From NCBI GenBank assembly GCA_023428905.1, contig JAEYWP010000013.1, positions 79,958-143,957 of the forward strand: 64,000 nucleotides of DNA, in the 5' to 3' direction. The notes below the pieces were generated by a model. The model was given only the letters and a program-made list of their open reading frames with translations. It had not been told where the DNA came from and ran no database searches. Origin of the DNA: Verrucomicrobiota bacterium. Its GTDB lineage: Bacteria > Verrucomicrobiota > Verrucomicrobiia > Opitutales > Opitutaceae. Within the stretch, counting starts at the first letter, position 1, and every line of letters starts with the position of its first letter. The position numbers and the translations under genes were made by a program. This document shows, in pieces, positions 50,857 through 58,380 of the stretch.

Positions 50857-51474
50857 TCAGGGCGCGCCGGCGGGCTTGGCCGCCTTGTAGAGGCGCAGTT
50901 TCTCCGTCAGGACCGCGGCGCGTTTTGCGGCGGCAGGATCGGCCGCGGCCTGCCGGCTCATCTCCTCGAAAAGCGGCCCCACCGTGTCGGTCTTCATCAG
51001 GGCGAGCAGTTTCACGACCGTGAGGTCATCCATCTGGTTAAAGATGGTGAGGGTGGCCTTGGGGGTGAGGTTGCTGTAAAGCGCGGTCAGGCTTTTGAGG
51101 TTCTTCAGCTCGTCCGCCTGGATCTCGATCATCCGGCCGTTGATTTCGCCGCGCAGCGCCTCGATCTCGGCACGCTGCTTGTTCAGCTCTTCACGCTCGG
51201 CGGCGAGCCGCTGCTCGCGGGCGGAGAGTTCCTCCTCGCGCTTGCGCACGGTGGCTCGCAGGTCCTTCAACTCATTGGAAAGATTCTCGATCTCGATCGT
51301 CCAGAAATCCCACGGCGCCTCCGGGCGCTCGGCATGGGCGGGTTTGACCTTCGCGGCGCGCGCGGCGCGGACGAGCGGGACGGCGGCCTGCCAGAACGTA
51401 AAGAGGCCGGCCCCGACTCCGAGGACCAGACCCAGGAGGATCAGGACGATGGGATTGGAGGCGATCTTGTTCAT
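50857..51474 (-). CDS. motE: MotE-like (MgtE-N) flagellar chaperone
   Basis: A 205-residue protein with one N-terminal membrane segment (NPIVLILLGLVLGVGAGLFTFW), a long coiled coil (about 60-130; LRATVRKREEELSAREQRLA) and a C-terminal MgtE-N-like helical domain (LYSNLTPKATLTIFNQMDD). This is the layout of MotE, a periplasmic chaperone of MotC in alpha-proteobacteria, and of similar proteins coded between fliJ and fliK in many phyla. The exact role here is unknown. It overlaps fliJ by 4 bp. Confidence 0.78.
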   Translation of the reverse strand: MNKIASNPIVLILLGLVLGVGAGLFTFWQAAVPLVRAARAAKVKPAHAERPEAPWDFWTIEIENLSNELKDLRATVRKREEELSAREQRLAAEREELNKQRAEIEALRGEINGRMIEIQADELKNLKSLTALYSNLTPKATLTIFNQMDDLTVVKLLALMKTDTVGPLFEEMSRQAAADPAAAKRAAVLTEKLRLYKAAKPAGAP

Positions 51475-51926
51475 GGCTGGGCGGCGGTGGCGCGGGCGGC
51501 CTGCGCGCTGGCGCGGTCGTCCATCGCATTCTGGGATTCACGTTCGACCTCGGCGCGGTGGGCGAGGCGGGCCTTGGCTTCGAGGTTCTCGATCACGCGC
51601 ACGTCGCGCCGGGATTCGAGCCAGGCCTGGCGGGCGGTCTCCATCGCGGAGCGGGCGGTGACCGCCTCCGCCTCGAGGGTGGCCGCACGGTCGGTCTCTT
51701 CCTTGTAGGCACGGAGAAAGCCCACCTGATCGGCGGCGCGGAAGGCGCCACTCCGGCCGTCGCGCAGGACCTTTTCGTGTTCCTGCAGACGGGTGCGGGC
51801 GGCGCGGAGGCGCTGCTCGGCAGTGGCGAAGGCCTGGACCGCGAGGGAGAACTGCTCGCGCGCTTTCAGCTCGGCGAGACCGCGCACGGTGGCGACGGAA
51901 CGGAGGGGAAAACGAAACTTCTTCAT
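51471..51926 (-). CDS. fliJ: Flagellar export chaperone FliJ
   Basis: A 151-residue all-helical coiled-coil protein with the FliJ start KKFRFPLRSVATVRGLAE and heptad-like Ala/Glu/Arg repeats throughout. FliJ sits in the FliI ring and links it to FlhA. Overlaps of 4 bp with fliI upstream and motE downstream indicate translational coupling. Sequence identity among FliJ proteins is low; the gene order makes the call secure. Confidence 0.88.
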   Translation of the reverse strand: MKKFRFPLRSVATVRGLAELKAREQFSLAVQAFATAEQRLRAARTRLQEHEKVLRDGRSGAFRAADQVGFLRAYKEETDRAATLEAEAVTARSAMETARQAWLESRRDVRVIENLEAKARLAHRAEVERESQNAMDDRASAQAARATAAQP

Positions 51927-53239
51927 GCCACGATCCTCTTCAGCTGGCTGAAGCTGTCCGGACGGGCCACGCGGTCATGGACCGACTGCCGGAGGAACCC
52001 CTTCAACGGGGTGTGGAGCCCGACCGCCCGGTCGAGCTCGGCATTGGTGCCCTTTTGGTAGGCCCCGATTGTCACCAGATCTTCATTACGGCGGTAAACC
52101 GCGAGGTGCTCACGCGCACGCGCCACGGTATCGACCTCCTCCGGGGTGCAGACATCGCGGGTCAGACGGCTGATGCTCTCCAGCACGTCAATGGCCGGGT
52201 AATGGTTGGCGTGGGCAAGGGCACGGGAAAGGACGATGTGGCCGTCAAGGATACCGCGGACGGCGTCAGCCACCGGCTCGTTCATGTCGTCACCCTCCAC
52301 CAGCACAGTGTAGAGAGCGGTGATGGCGCCGACCTCGCCGGCGCCGGAGCGCTCCAGAAGACGGGGCAGCAGGGCAAAGACGGACGGCGTGTATCCACGC
52401 GTGGCGGGGGGCTCGCCGACCGCCAGGCCGATCTCGCGCTGGGCCATGGCAAAGCGGGTGACCGAGTCCATCAGCAGGAGCACGTTTTTGCCTGCGTCGC
52501 GATACGCCTCCGCGATCGCGGTCGCAGTGGACGCGGCCCGCAGCCGCAGCGGGGCGGGCGTGTCACTGGTGGCGACCACCACCACGGAGCGGGCCAGGCC
52601 CTCGGGTCCGAGATCCTTTTCAATGAATTCGCGCACTTCGCGGCCGCGCTCGCCGACCAGGGCGATGACCACCACGTCGGCATCGGCGCCACGCGCAATC
52701 ATGCCCATCAGGGTCGACTTACCCACGCCGGAACCGGCGAAGAGGCCGAGGCGTTGGCCGCGGCCGAAGGGGATGAAGGTATCGATGGCGCGCACGCCGG
52801 TGACGAAAGGTTCCCGAATGCGCTGGCGCCGGAGCGGATGCGGAGGCCGGCCGTTGGCGTCGCCGCGCGTGGTCGGCAGCAGACCCAGGCCGTCGTACGG
52901 TTTGCCGAGGGCGTCCACCACCCGTCCGAGCAGATGGTTGCCGATCAGGGGCAGCGGAGGGCGGTCGCAGGCGGCCACTTCGCAGCCTGCGTGGAGGCCG
53001 GCGGTTTCACCGAGGGGCATGAGCAGCACGCGTTCGCCGCGGAAACCCACCACCTCGGCCATGACGGAAAAATTGTCGCGATCGGAGCGCAGCTGGCAGA
53101 GCTCGCCCAAGCCCACGTTCGGACCCTCGGACTCAATGATCAGCCCGGTCACACCGGTGACGTGCCCCAGGCGGCGAGCCGCCGGGAGGGAGCGCACCTG
53201 CGAGCGCAGGGCTTCAATCATGGGAACGACGGCACTCAT
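51923..53239 (-). CDS. fliI: Flagellar export ATPase FliI
   Basis: A 438-residue F1-beta-like ATPase. Walker A is FAGSGVGKSTLMG, Walker B VLLLMDSVTRFAMAQREI, and the family-typical GYTPSVFALLPRLLERSG and DGHIVLSRALAHANHYPAID follow. It forms a hexamer with FliJ at the export gate and is held in check by FliH. The ATG at 53239 was chosen: it overlaps the fliH stop (ATGA) and gives a normal length; the 48-codon in-frame extension is the shadow of fliH. Confidence 0.95.
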   Translation of the reverse strand: MSAVVPMIEALRSQVRSLPAARRLGHVTGVTGLIIESEGPNVGLGELCQLRSDRDNFSVMAEVVGFRGERVLLMPLGETAGLHAGCEVAACDRPPLPLIGNHLLGRVVDALGKPYDGLGLLPTTRGDANGRPPHPLRRQRIREPFVTGVRAIDTFIPFGRGQRLGLFAGSGVGKSTLMGMIARGADADVVVIALVGERGREVREFIEKDLGPEGLARSVVVVATSDTPAPLRLRAASTATAIAEAYRDAGKNVLLLMDSVTRFAMAQREIGLAVGEPPATRGYTPSVFALLPRLLERSGAGEVGAITALYTVLVEGDDMNEPVADAVRGILDGHIVLSRALAHANHYPAIDVLESISRLTRDVCTPEEVDTVARAREHLAVYRRNEDLVTIGAYQKGTNAELDRAVGLHTPLKGFLRQSVHDRVARPDSFSQLKRIVA

Positions 53240-53817
53240 GCGCTTTGGAGTTCGCGGGAGAGCGCCTCCAGTTTTGCCTGGCGTCGCGCGTCGGTCAGGC
53301 CGAAGCGGCTGCGGACCTGGCAGTCGCCGGGCCCGAGGTTGGCATCGAGGGTGACACGCAGGCCGGGGTAACGCGTCTTCCACTCCGGCGAGAGCTGGTC
53401 GAGAAGGGCACCATCAGCCGGCGAGACAAAAACCTCGAGGTTGTCCCTTTCCGGATACAGCTGGGCGAGGGTCTCCTCGCAGAGGCGCTGCACCTGCTCC
53501 GCGCTCGGCTCGTAGCCGGCGAGAAGGCGGCGGGCCAGTTCGATGGTCAGCCCCGGCAGTGAATCGCGCAGTTGGGTCAATAATTCGGTCTCCGCCGCGG
53601 CCAGCTTTTGAAAGATTCCTTCCTGCAGCGCCTGCACCTCGGCACGAAATTCCACCAGCTGCTGCGAGGCGAAAGCCCGGGCCTTGTCCGCACCATCTTG
53701 ATACGCCTTCTGCTGCAGCGCGGAGATCTCCGCCTCGGTGTACGCCCGGGCACCGCTGCCCGGAATGGCAGCCCCCGTCAGGGGCCGGTCGAAAGCGATG
53801 ATCTTATGGTGCAACAC
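53236..53817 (-). CDS. fliH: Flagellar export regulator FliH
   Basis: A 193-residue protein: a short N-terminus (LHHKIIAFDRPL), a helical segment (YTEAEISALQQKAYQDGADK) and the C-terminal FliH/V-ATPase-E domain (LPGLTIELARRLLAGYEPSA, LEVFVSPADGALL). It binds FliI dimers and FliN. No ATG is available before the conserved part except one 20 codons upstream, inside repeat-derived sequence, so I use the GTG at 53817 (a TTG at 53814 is an alternative). It overlaps fliI by 4 bp. Confidence 0.85.
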   Translation of the reverse strand: MLHHKIIAFDRPLTGAAIPGSGARAYTEAEISALQQKAYQDGADKARAFASQQLVEFRAEVQALQEGIFQKLAAAETELLTQLRDSLPGLTIELARRLLAGYEPSAEQVQRLCEETLAQLYPERDNLEVFVSPADGALLDQLSPEWKTRYPGLRVTLDANLGPGDCQVRSRFGLTDARRQAKLEALSRELQSA

Positions 53818-53947
53818 GGAGGCGGGATTTGTGATTCTTGATTTTTTCGGAAGGGAGGCTCGCTGCGGACGGGTCACTGGTCATTCGCGCGCCTCATTCG
53901 TCATTTGAGCTTCGTCATTCGTCATTTCGCATGAAGCGGCCGCCGCT
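53818..53947. repeat. fliG-fliH spacer: heptamer remnant, TCATTCGTCATT repeat and hairpin
   Basis: The 130-bp spacer holds a heptamer remnant (GATTCTTGATTTTTTCGG near 53831-53848), the repeat TCATTCGTCATT in two near-copies (53894-53928), and a 10-bp perfect hairpin, GCATGAAGCG/CGCTTCATGC (53929-53953), whose right arm contains the fliG stop codon. There is no T tract, so it is not a classical terminator; it may stabilise mRNA ends. Confidence 0.6.
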
Positions 53948-54973
53948 TCATGCGATCACCGTCCCGTCATTTCCACCGTCGAGCGAAATGCTGCCTTCTT
54001 CCTCGAGGCGGCGGACCACCTGGATGATGGCGTCCTGGGCGACTTCGACGTCCTTGAGGCGCACCGGCCCGAGCATGCCGATTTCGTCGCGGAGGCTCTC
54101 GGCAGCGCGCTTCGAGATCGACTGGTAGATCTTTTCCTTGAGGGGCTCGCTGGCGGACTTCATCGAAACGGCAAGGTTTGCCGAATCGACCTCGCGCAGG
54201 ACGCGCTGCAGGTCCGCGGCGACGAGGCGGCTGAGGTCCTCGAAGCTGAACATCTTCTTGCGGATGGCGGCGCCGAGCTGGGCGTTGCGCTCCTCCAGGC
54301 GGGCGAGGAGGCTCTTGGACATTTCCTTGTCGATGCCGTTGAGGAGATCGGCGACGGCACGCACGCCGCCGGAGCGGTGGTACGTCGGGCGGACCTTATT
54401 GTCGAAATGCTTGCCGAGGTTGCGCACGATTTTGCTCACCAGGTCGAGCGAGGTGCTGTCGATCGTGCCGAGGCGCTCCACCACTTCCTCGCGAAGATCC
54501 GGGCTGAGCAGGCCGAAAATCTGCGCGGCCTTGGATCCTTCGAGGTAAGAGAGAATGAACGAGATCGTCTGGGGCTGCTCGTTCTTGATCAGATTATAGA
54601 TCTGCCGGCCCTCCATCTCGGAGATGTCCTTGATCACCTCCACCGCGGTGCCGGCGGGGCCGAGACGTCCCATGATGGTGCCGGCCTTGTAGTCGCCGCG
54701 TGCGATCTCGAGGGTGCGGCGGGCGTACTCCAGACCGCCCATGGTCGCGGCGATGCTCTCGCCGATCACCGGGGAGAATTCCTCCACCGCGCGCCGCTTG
54801 AGGCCGTCCGACACCATGGTGAACTGAGCCATCTCGCGGCAGATCACCTCGATCTCGGAATCATCGAAGTGGCGCAGGACCTCGGCGGCCGACTCGGGGC
54901 CGACCACCACGAGGAAGATGGCCAGCTTCTGGTGGCGCGAGAGTTTGCTGAAATCAGGTTCGGCGGCGGACAT
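53948..54973 (-). CDS. fliG: Flagellar motor switch protein FliG
   Basis: A 341-residue C-ring protein. Domains N, M and C are recognisable: LSRHQKLAIFLVVVGPESAAEVLRHFDD region at the start, EMEGRQIYNLIKNEQPQTISFILSYLE in the middle, and the C-terminal torque helix region MFSFEDLSRLVAADLQRVLREVDSANLAVSMKSA (in pieces, about 240-275) with charged residues that meet MotA. Length is normal. It is 15 bp downstream of fliF. Confidence 0.96.
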   Translation of the reverse strand: MSAAEPDFSKLSRHQKLAIFLVVVGPESAAEVLRHFDDSEIEVICREMAQFTMVSDGLKRRAVEEFSPVIGESIAATMGGLEYARRTLEIARGDYKAGTIMGRLGPAGTAVEVIKDISEMEGRQIYNLIKNEQPQTISFILSYLEGSKAAQIFGLLSPDLREEVVERLGTIDSTSLDLVSKIVRNLGKHFDNKVRPTYHRSGGVRAVADLLNGIDKEMSKSLLARLEERNAQLGAAIRKKMFSFEDLSRLVAADLQRVLREVDSANLAVSMKSASEPLKEKIYQSISKRAAESLRDEIGMLGPVRLKDVEVAQDAIIQVVRRLEEEGSISLDGGNDGTVIA

Positions 54974-54988
54974 GGCAGGGTCTCCCGA

Positions 54989-56557
54989 TCAGGATTTTTT
55001 CACCGCCACCCAGTCGCGCAGGGCGGTGCCGACGTTGGCGGGTTTGGCGCGGATCAGCTCAGTGAGCAGCTCGGGCGAGAGGGTCCCATTGCTTTGCAGG
55101 GCGCGCTTGGTCGCATCCGGCGGTTCCGCCAGCAGCTCCATCGGCACCGGCTCCACCCGCTGCTTCTTCAGCATCTTCCAGAAGACAAAGAGCACGAGCA
55201 TCGCGATGACGACGGCGACGTAGCGGCTGGCGGTGTCGATCCACCCCTGGACGCGGGTCTCGGTCTGGATTTTCTGGATCTGTTCGGAGACGGGTTCGGC
55301 CTGGAAGGCGATTTCCTGCAGGCTGACGAGGGAGTCGACGCTTTGGCCGGGGGCGGCCTTGAGCCCGAGAGCGTTGATCACCACCTGGCGCAGCGCCTGG
55401 ATTTCCTCCGCGGTGCGCTTGAGCGGCTTGCCATCGGCGCCGACCCCGCGTTCGGCCACAAAGACCGAGGCGGTAAGGTTTTTGATCGAGCCGGGCTGGC
55501 GGGTGACGTTGGTCACGCTGCGGCCGATCTCGTAGGCGGTGGTGCGATTCTTGCGATTGGACTCGGTGACAGAGCTGGGGCGCTCGGCCTCGCCGGCTGC
55601 GGCACCGGGAGCGGGGGGCGTGTTGGCGGCGACACCGACATTGCCGCCATTCTTGGCCTCGGACGAATTGGATACATCCTCGGAGACGGTCTGGCTGCGC
55701 ACGACCTGGCCCTCGGGATCAAAACGTTCCTGCAGCGTGGTGGTGGCCTCGGTCTCGATTTCGGCGGAGACGCGGACGATCGCGTTGTTGGCGCCCACCA
55801 CTGGGAGCAGCATCGTTTCCACCTTCTTGGCAAAATAGTCCTCCACCTGCTGGCGGTAACGCATCTGGCTGGAGGCGGTGCCGAGCGTCGGGTCCTGGCG
55901 TAGTTCCTCGGACAGGACACGGCCGCGCTGGTCGACCACTGCGACCTGGTCGGGCACGAGGCCCTGGACCGCATTCGCCACGAGGTGCCGGATGGAATTC
56001 ACGCCGTCGGCATCGAGGCGGTTGGAAGCGAGCTCCACAAAGACCGAGGCGGTCGGCTTCACGTTTTGGTCGGTGAGGAGGAGCCGGTTTTCCGGCTGCA
56101 CGATCATCACCCGCGCGCTGCGCACGCCGTCGAGCTGCGAGATGGTGCGGGCCAGTTCGCCCTGGAGGGCGCGGAGGTAATTGGTGCGCTGGACAAAATC
56201 ACTGAGCCCGAACTGGCCCTTGTCGAAAATTTCGAAACCGACGCCGTCGCCTGAGGGGATGCCCTTCGCGGCCAGTTCCATGCGGAGGCGGTAGACGTGG
56301 TCGGTCGAGACATAGACGGTGCTGCCGCCGTTGGACACCTGGTGCGGCACGTTCTGCGCCTGGAGCTGCGAGATGATGGCGGCCGAGTCCTTCTCGGAGA
56401 GGCGTCCGTAGAGCAGCTGCATGTCCGGGCGGCGCGACCAGACCACGAGGGCGGTGAGGCCGGCGATGACCGCGAAGGCGGCGACCGCGAGCGATACCCG
56501 CTGGTTCAGGCCGAGCTCTTTCCAGAGCGAGAGGAGGGATTGGGAAAAGGCTTTCAT
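54989..56557 (-). CDS. fliF: Flagellar MS-ring protein FliF
   Basis: A 522-residue inner-membrane ring protein. Membrane segment 1 is RVSLAVAAFAVIAGLTALVVW (about 21-41); the periplasmic ring-building motifs follow (LQAQNVPHQVSNGGSTVYVS; FEIFDKGQFGLSDFVQRTNY; ARVMIVQPENRLL), a Ser/Ala-rich loop near 300-335, membrane segment 2 (YVAVVIAMLVLFVFWKML), and a C-terminal FliG-binding tail (LTELIRAKPANVGTALRDWV). It is the platform on which the export gate and rotor assemble. Confidence 0.96.
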   Translation of the reverse strand: MKAFSQSLLSLWKELGLNQRVSLAVAAFAVIAGLTALVVWSRRPDMQLLYGRLSEKDSAAIISQLQAQNVPHQVSNGGSTVYVSTDHVYRLRMELAAKGIPSGDGVGFEIFDKGQFGLSDFVQRTNYLRALQGELARTISQLDGVRSARVMIVQPENRLLLTDQNVKPTASVFVELASNRLDADGVNSIRHLVANAVQGLVPDQVAVVDQRGRVLSEELRQDPTLGTASSQMRYRQQVEDYFAKKVETMLLPVVGANNAIVRVSAEIETEATTTLQERFDPEGQVVRSQTVSEDVSNSSEAKNGGNVGVAANTPPAPGAAAGEAERPSSVTESNRKNRTTAYEIGRSVTNVTRQPGSIKNLTASVFVAERGVGADGKPLKRTAEEIQALRQVVINALGLKAAPGQSVDSLVSLQEIAFQAEPVSEQIQKIQTETRVQGWIDTASRYVAVVIAMLVLFVFWKMLKKQRVEPVPMELLAEPPDATKRALQSNGTLSPELLTELIRAKPANVGTALRDWVAVKKS

Positions 56558-56585
56558 CCGGCTGGAGGGACGCAGGGGTTAGCGC

Positions 56586-56942
56586 TCAAACGGGCATGCG
56601 CATCAGTTCCTGATACGATTCCACGACCTTGTTGCGGACTTCGACCATCAGCTGGAAGGCCACCGAGGCCTCCTGCATGGCGATGACGGACTGGTGAAGC
56701 TGGTCGTTTTTGCCGAGGAGGACATCGCGGGTCACGGCGGCGGCTTCGTCCTGCTTGGCATCGACGGCCGAGATCATCTGGTCGAAAACGCGACCAAAAC
56801 TGCCGGTCTGGTCGGGCCCGCCCTGCTGGGGCGTGATGCCCGGCAGTTTGACCGGGCCCTCCGGCGAGTCTGTGCGGGTGGGCGGCTGCAGCCGTGAGAG
56901 CAGCGGGCTGTTCAGGCTTCCGATCGATCCGATGAGCGCCAT
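56586..56942 (-). CDS. fliE: Flagellar rod adapter FliE
   Basis: A 118-residue helical protein with the FliE C-terminal signature VMQEASVAFQLMVEVRNKVVESYQELMRMPV (read as AMQEASVAFQLMVEVRNK). It links the MS-ring to the rod and is among the first exported proteins. The N-terminal 45 residues are Pro/Ser-rich. It sits between flgC and fliF as in most flagellar operons. Confidence 0.93.
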   Translation of the reverse strand: MALIGSIGSLNSPLLSRLQPPTRTDSPEGPVKLPGITPQQGGPDQTGSFGRVFDQMISAVDAKQDEAAAVTRDVLLGKNDQLHQSVIAMQEASVAFQLMVEVRNKVVESYQELMRMPV

Positions 56943-56977
56943 GGGAGGTGTAGGTTAAAGGGCGGGGGCGAGCGGCA

Positions 56978-57403
56978 TCATTTGCCGATCTCGAGGGTGC
57001 GGAGGGCCAGCTGGCGCGCGTTTTTCACCACGCTGAGATTGGCCTCGTACGCGCGGGAGGCGGTCATGAGGTCGACCATCTCATAGGCCATGTTCACATT
57101 GGGCATCTGGACGTATCCATCGGTCCCCGCGTCGGGGTGCTGCGGGTCGTACACCCGCTGGCCGGCGCTGCGGTCGAAACTGACATTGCCCACGCGCACG
57201 CTCTGGAGCGTGCCGGTGCCGGGCTGGGTGCCTTCACGGCGAACCAACTCGGTTTCGAAGGACACGACCCGGCGCTGGTAGGGCAGGCCGTTGGCGGCGC
57301 GCGTGGTCTGCGCGTTCGCAATGTTCTGCGCAACGATATCGAGGCGGGTCTTCTGCGCGTTGAGCGCGCTGGCGGTGACGTCGATGCCGGAGATCAGGTT
57401 CAT
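56978..57403 (-). CDS. flgC: Proximal rod protein FlgC
   Basis: A 141-residue rod protein. It has the axial N-terminus SGIDVTASALNAQKTRLDIVAQNIANAQTT, the FlgC-specific DPQHPDAGTDGYVQMPNVNM, and the C-terminal MVDLMTASRAYEANLSVVKN. It stacks after FlgB in the proximal rod. The gap to flgB is 11 bp. No anomaly. Confidence 0.95.
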   Translation of the reverse strand: MNLISGIDVTASALNAQKTRLDIVAQNIANAQTTRAANGLPYQRRVVSFETELVRREGTQPGTGTLQSVRVGNVSFDRSAGQRVYDPQHPDAGTDGYVQMPNVNMAYEMVDLMTASRAYEANLSVVKNARQLALRTLEIGK

Positions 57404-57414
57404 GGGTCAGGGGA

Positions 57415-57801
57415 TCAGACCGGGCGGCCGGTGATCGCGAGTTTGAGCTGGCGAATGTTGCGACTCACCATGTCAGTTAAGAACTGGTGGTCGACGGAGT
57501 TGCGGTTCATCTCCAGCAGCTCCCGCTCGACTTCGACATTGTTGCCGTCGGGGCGGACGCTACGGGCGTTGCGGTCCTGCACCAGCGCGGGCTGCAGGTT
57601 GGCCGCGCCGGCTGAAAAGCTGCCGGCCTCCATCTTGGCGCGTAGCTCGGAGGCGAAACTCGGGGCCAGATCAACGCGCTTGTAGCCCGGCGTCTCGGCA
57701 TTGGCGATGTTGGCGGCAATCGCCTCCTGCCGCATCACCGACGCGTCCAGCAGGCGCTTCGCGAGCAGGTAGTTGTCGGATTTGAAAATGGGGTCGACCA
57801 T
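57415..57801 (-). CDS. flgB: Proximal rod protein FlgB
   Basis: A 128-residue rod protein with VMRQEAIAANIANAETPGYK near residue 22 and the conserved C-terminal VDHQFLTDMVSRNIRQLKLAI. It is the first gene of the flagellar block. The ATG at 57801 gives the normal FlgB length; no Shine-Dalgarno is seen. A sigma-54-type element lies 15-30 bp upstream, so the mRNA may have a leader of only about four bases. Confidence 0.94.
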   Translation of the reverse strand: MVDPIFKSDNYLLAKRLLDASVMRQEAIAANIANAETPGYKRVDLAPSFASELRAKMEAGSFSAGAANLQPALVQDRNARSVRPDGNNVEVERELLEMNRNSVDHQFLTDMVSRNIRQLKLAITGRPV

Positions 57802-57815
57802 CGCGGATCCGGTTT

Positions 57816-57831
57816 AGCAACGCCGGTGCCA
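57816..57831 (-). promoter_or_regulatory. Sigma-54-type promoter of the flgB operon
   Basis: On the minus strand TGGCACCGGCGTTGCT, an exact match to the core RpoN consensus TGGCAC-N5-TTGCW. The predicted start is near 57805, four bases before the flgB ATG. Head-of-operon position supports it; the very short leader is unusual. Confidence 0.62.
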
Positions 57832-58335
57832 TCCGCTTGCCCGCCCTCCTAAGTCACTGCTCTGCGCTGGAGTTAAAAACTTCTGGGCGGTTCACCCTAG
57901 TTTGGGGCAGGAAGAACCCAGGGTGCAGCCGGGAGACCCGGGAACATTTTGCCTAGCCCCCCGGGGATTCGGGATTCGAGATTCTTGATTTAGGACTTGG
58001 GGCGCAGACCTCCCGAGTGGTTTGGCTGCGGCGGCGGGTAGATTACACAGAGCGCACGGAGCGCCGCGGGGAGGGCACAGAGGCCACAAGAACTGCGGGG
58101 GTTCGGGATTCGGGATTGGGAGGCACGCGGGAGGGGTGCGACCCCATCACGAATCAAGAGTCACGAATCCTACATTCCCCGGCCCCCCCTGTATCCGTGT
58201 CCATCCGTGTCCATCCGTGGTTGAGCGGTTTTATCCCGGTTGATGGGCCTGGTTTCCTCCGCGGTCGCCGGCCCAAATCGCGAATCAAGAATCCCCTATT
58301 GCGACTCATAAATGTCCGGCTTTCGCCGGGCCGCC

Positions 58336-58362
58336 TTCATTCCGGCGCGTTTGAGCCGATAT
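58336..58362 (+). promoter_or_regulatory. Putative FliA (sigma-28) promoter of the che operon
   Basis: TTCA (58336-58339), exactly 15 bases, then a perfect -10 GCCGATAT (58355-58362). The -35 matches two of four bases. Predicted start is near 58369, about 12 bases before the ATG at 58381, which also argues against a longer reading frame beginning at 58312. Confidence 0.48.
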
Positions 58363-58380
58363 CTGCGCATCTCACCCCGT

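Larger units (their letters stand above)
57802..58380. other. Divergent flgB-cheR regulatory region with repeats
   Basis: 579 bp with no gene I support. It holds the flgB sigma-54-type element (57816-57831), heptamers at 57966-57993 (GATTCGG, GATTCGA, GATTCTT, GATTTAG), a composite repeat unit at 58023-58120 (GGCTGCGGC, TTACACAGAG, CACGGAGC, then GATTCGG units), degenerate heptamers near 58148-58168, CATCCGTGTCCATCCGTGG repeats at 58191-58222, and the cheR sigma-28-type element (58336-58362). Confidence 0.65.

Noticed and set aside
53818..53877. fliH N-terminal extension starting at an upstream ATG
   Set aside because: The 20 extra codons are read from heptamer-type repeat sequence and resemble no FliH N-terminus.
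53929..53953. Hairpin after fliG as a rho-independent terminator
   Set aside because: No T tract on the minus strand and the fliH-fliI genes downstream clearly belong to the same unit.
15955..57957. Shared 12-mer CATTTTGCCTAG at 15955-15966 (inverted) and about 57945-57956
   Set aside because: Only two copies, opposite orientation relative to their genes, and one 12-base match in the intergenic fraction is not far from chance.
58312..58380. 23-codon N-terminal extension of CheR
   Set aside because: It overlaps a perfect sigma-28 -10 box and lacks similarity to CheR; the family begins near 58381.
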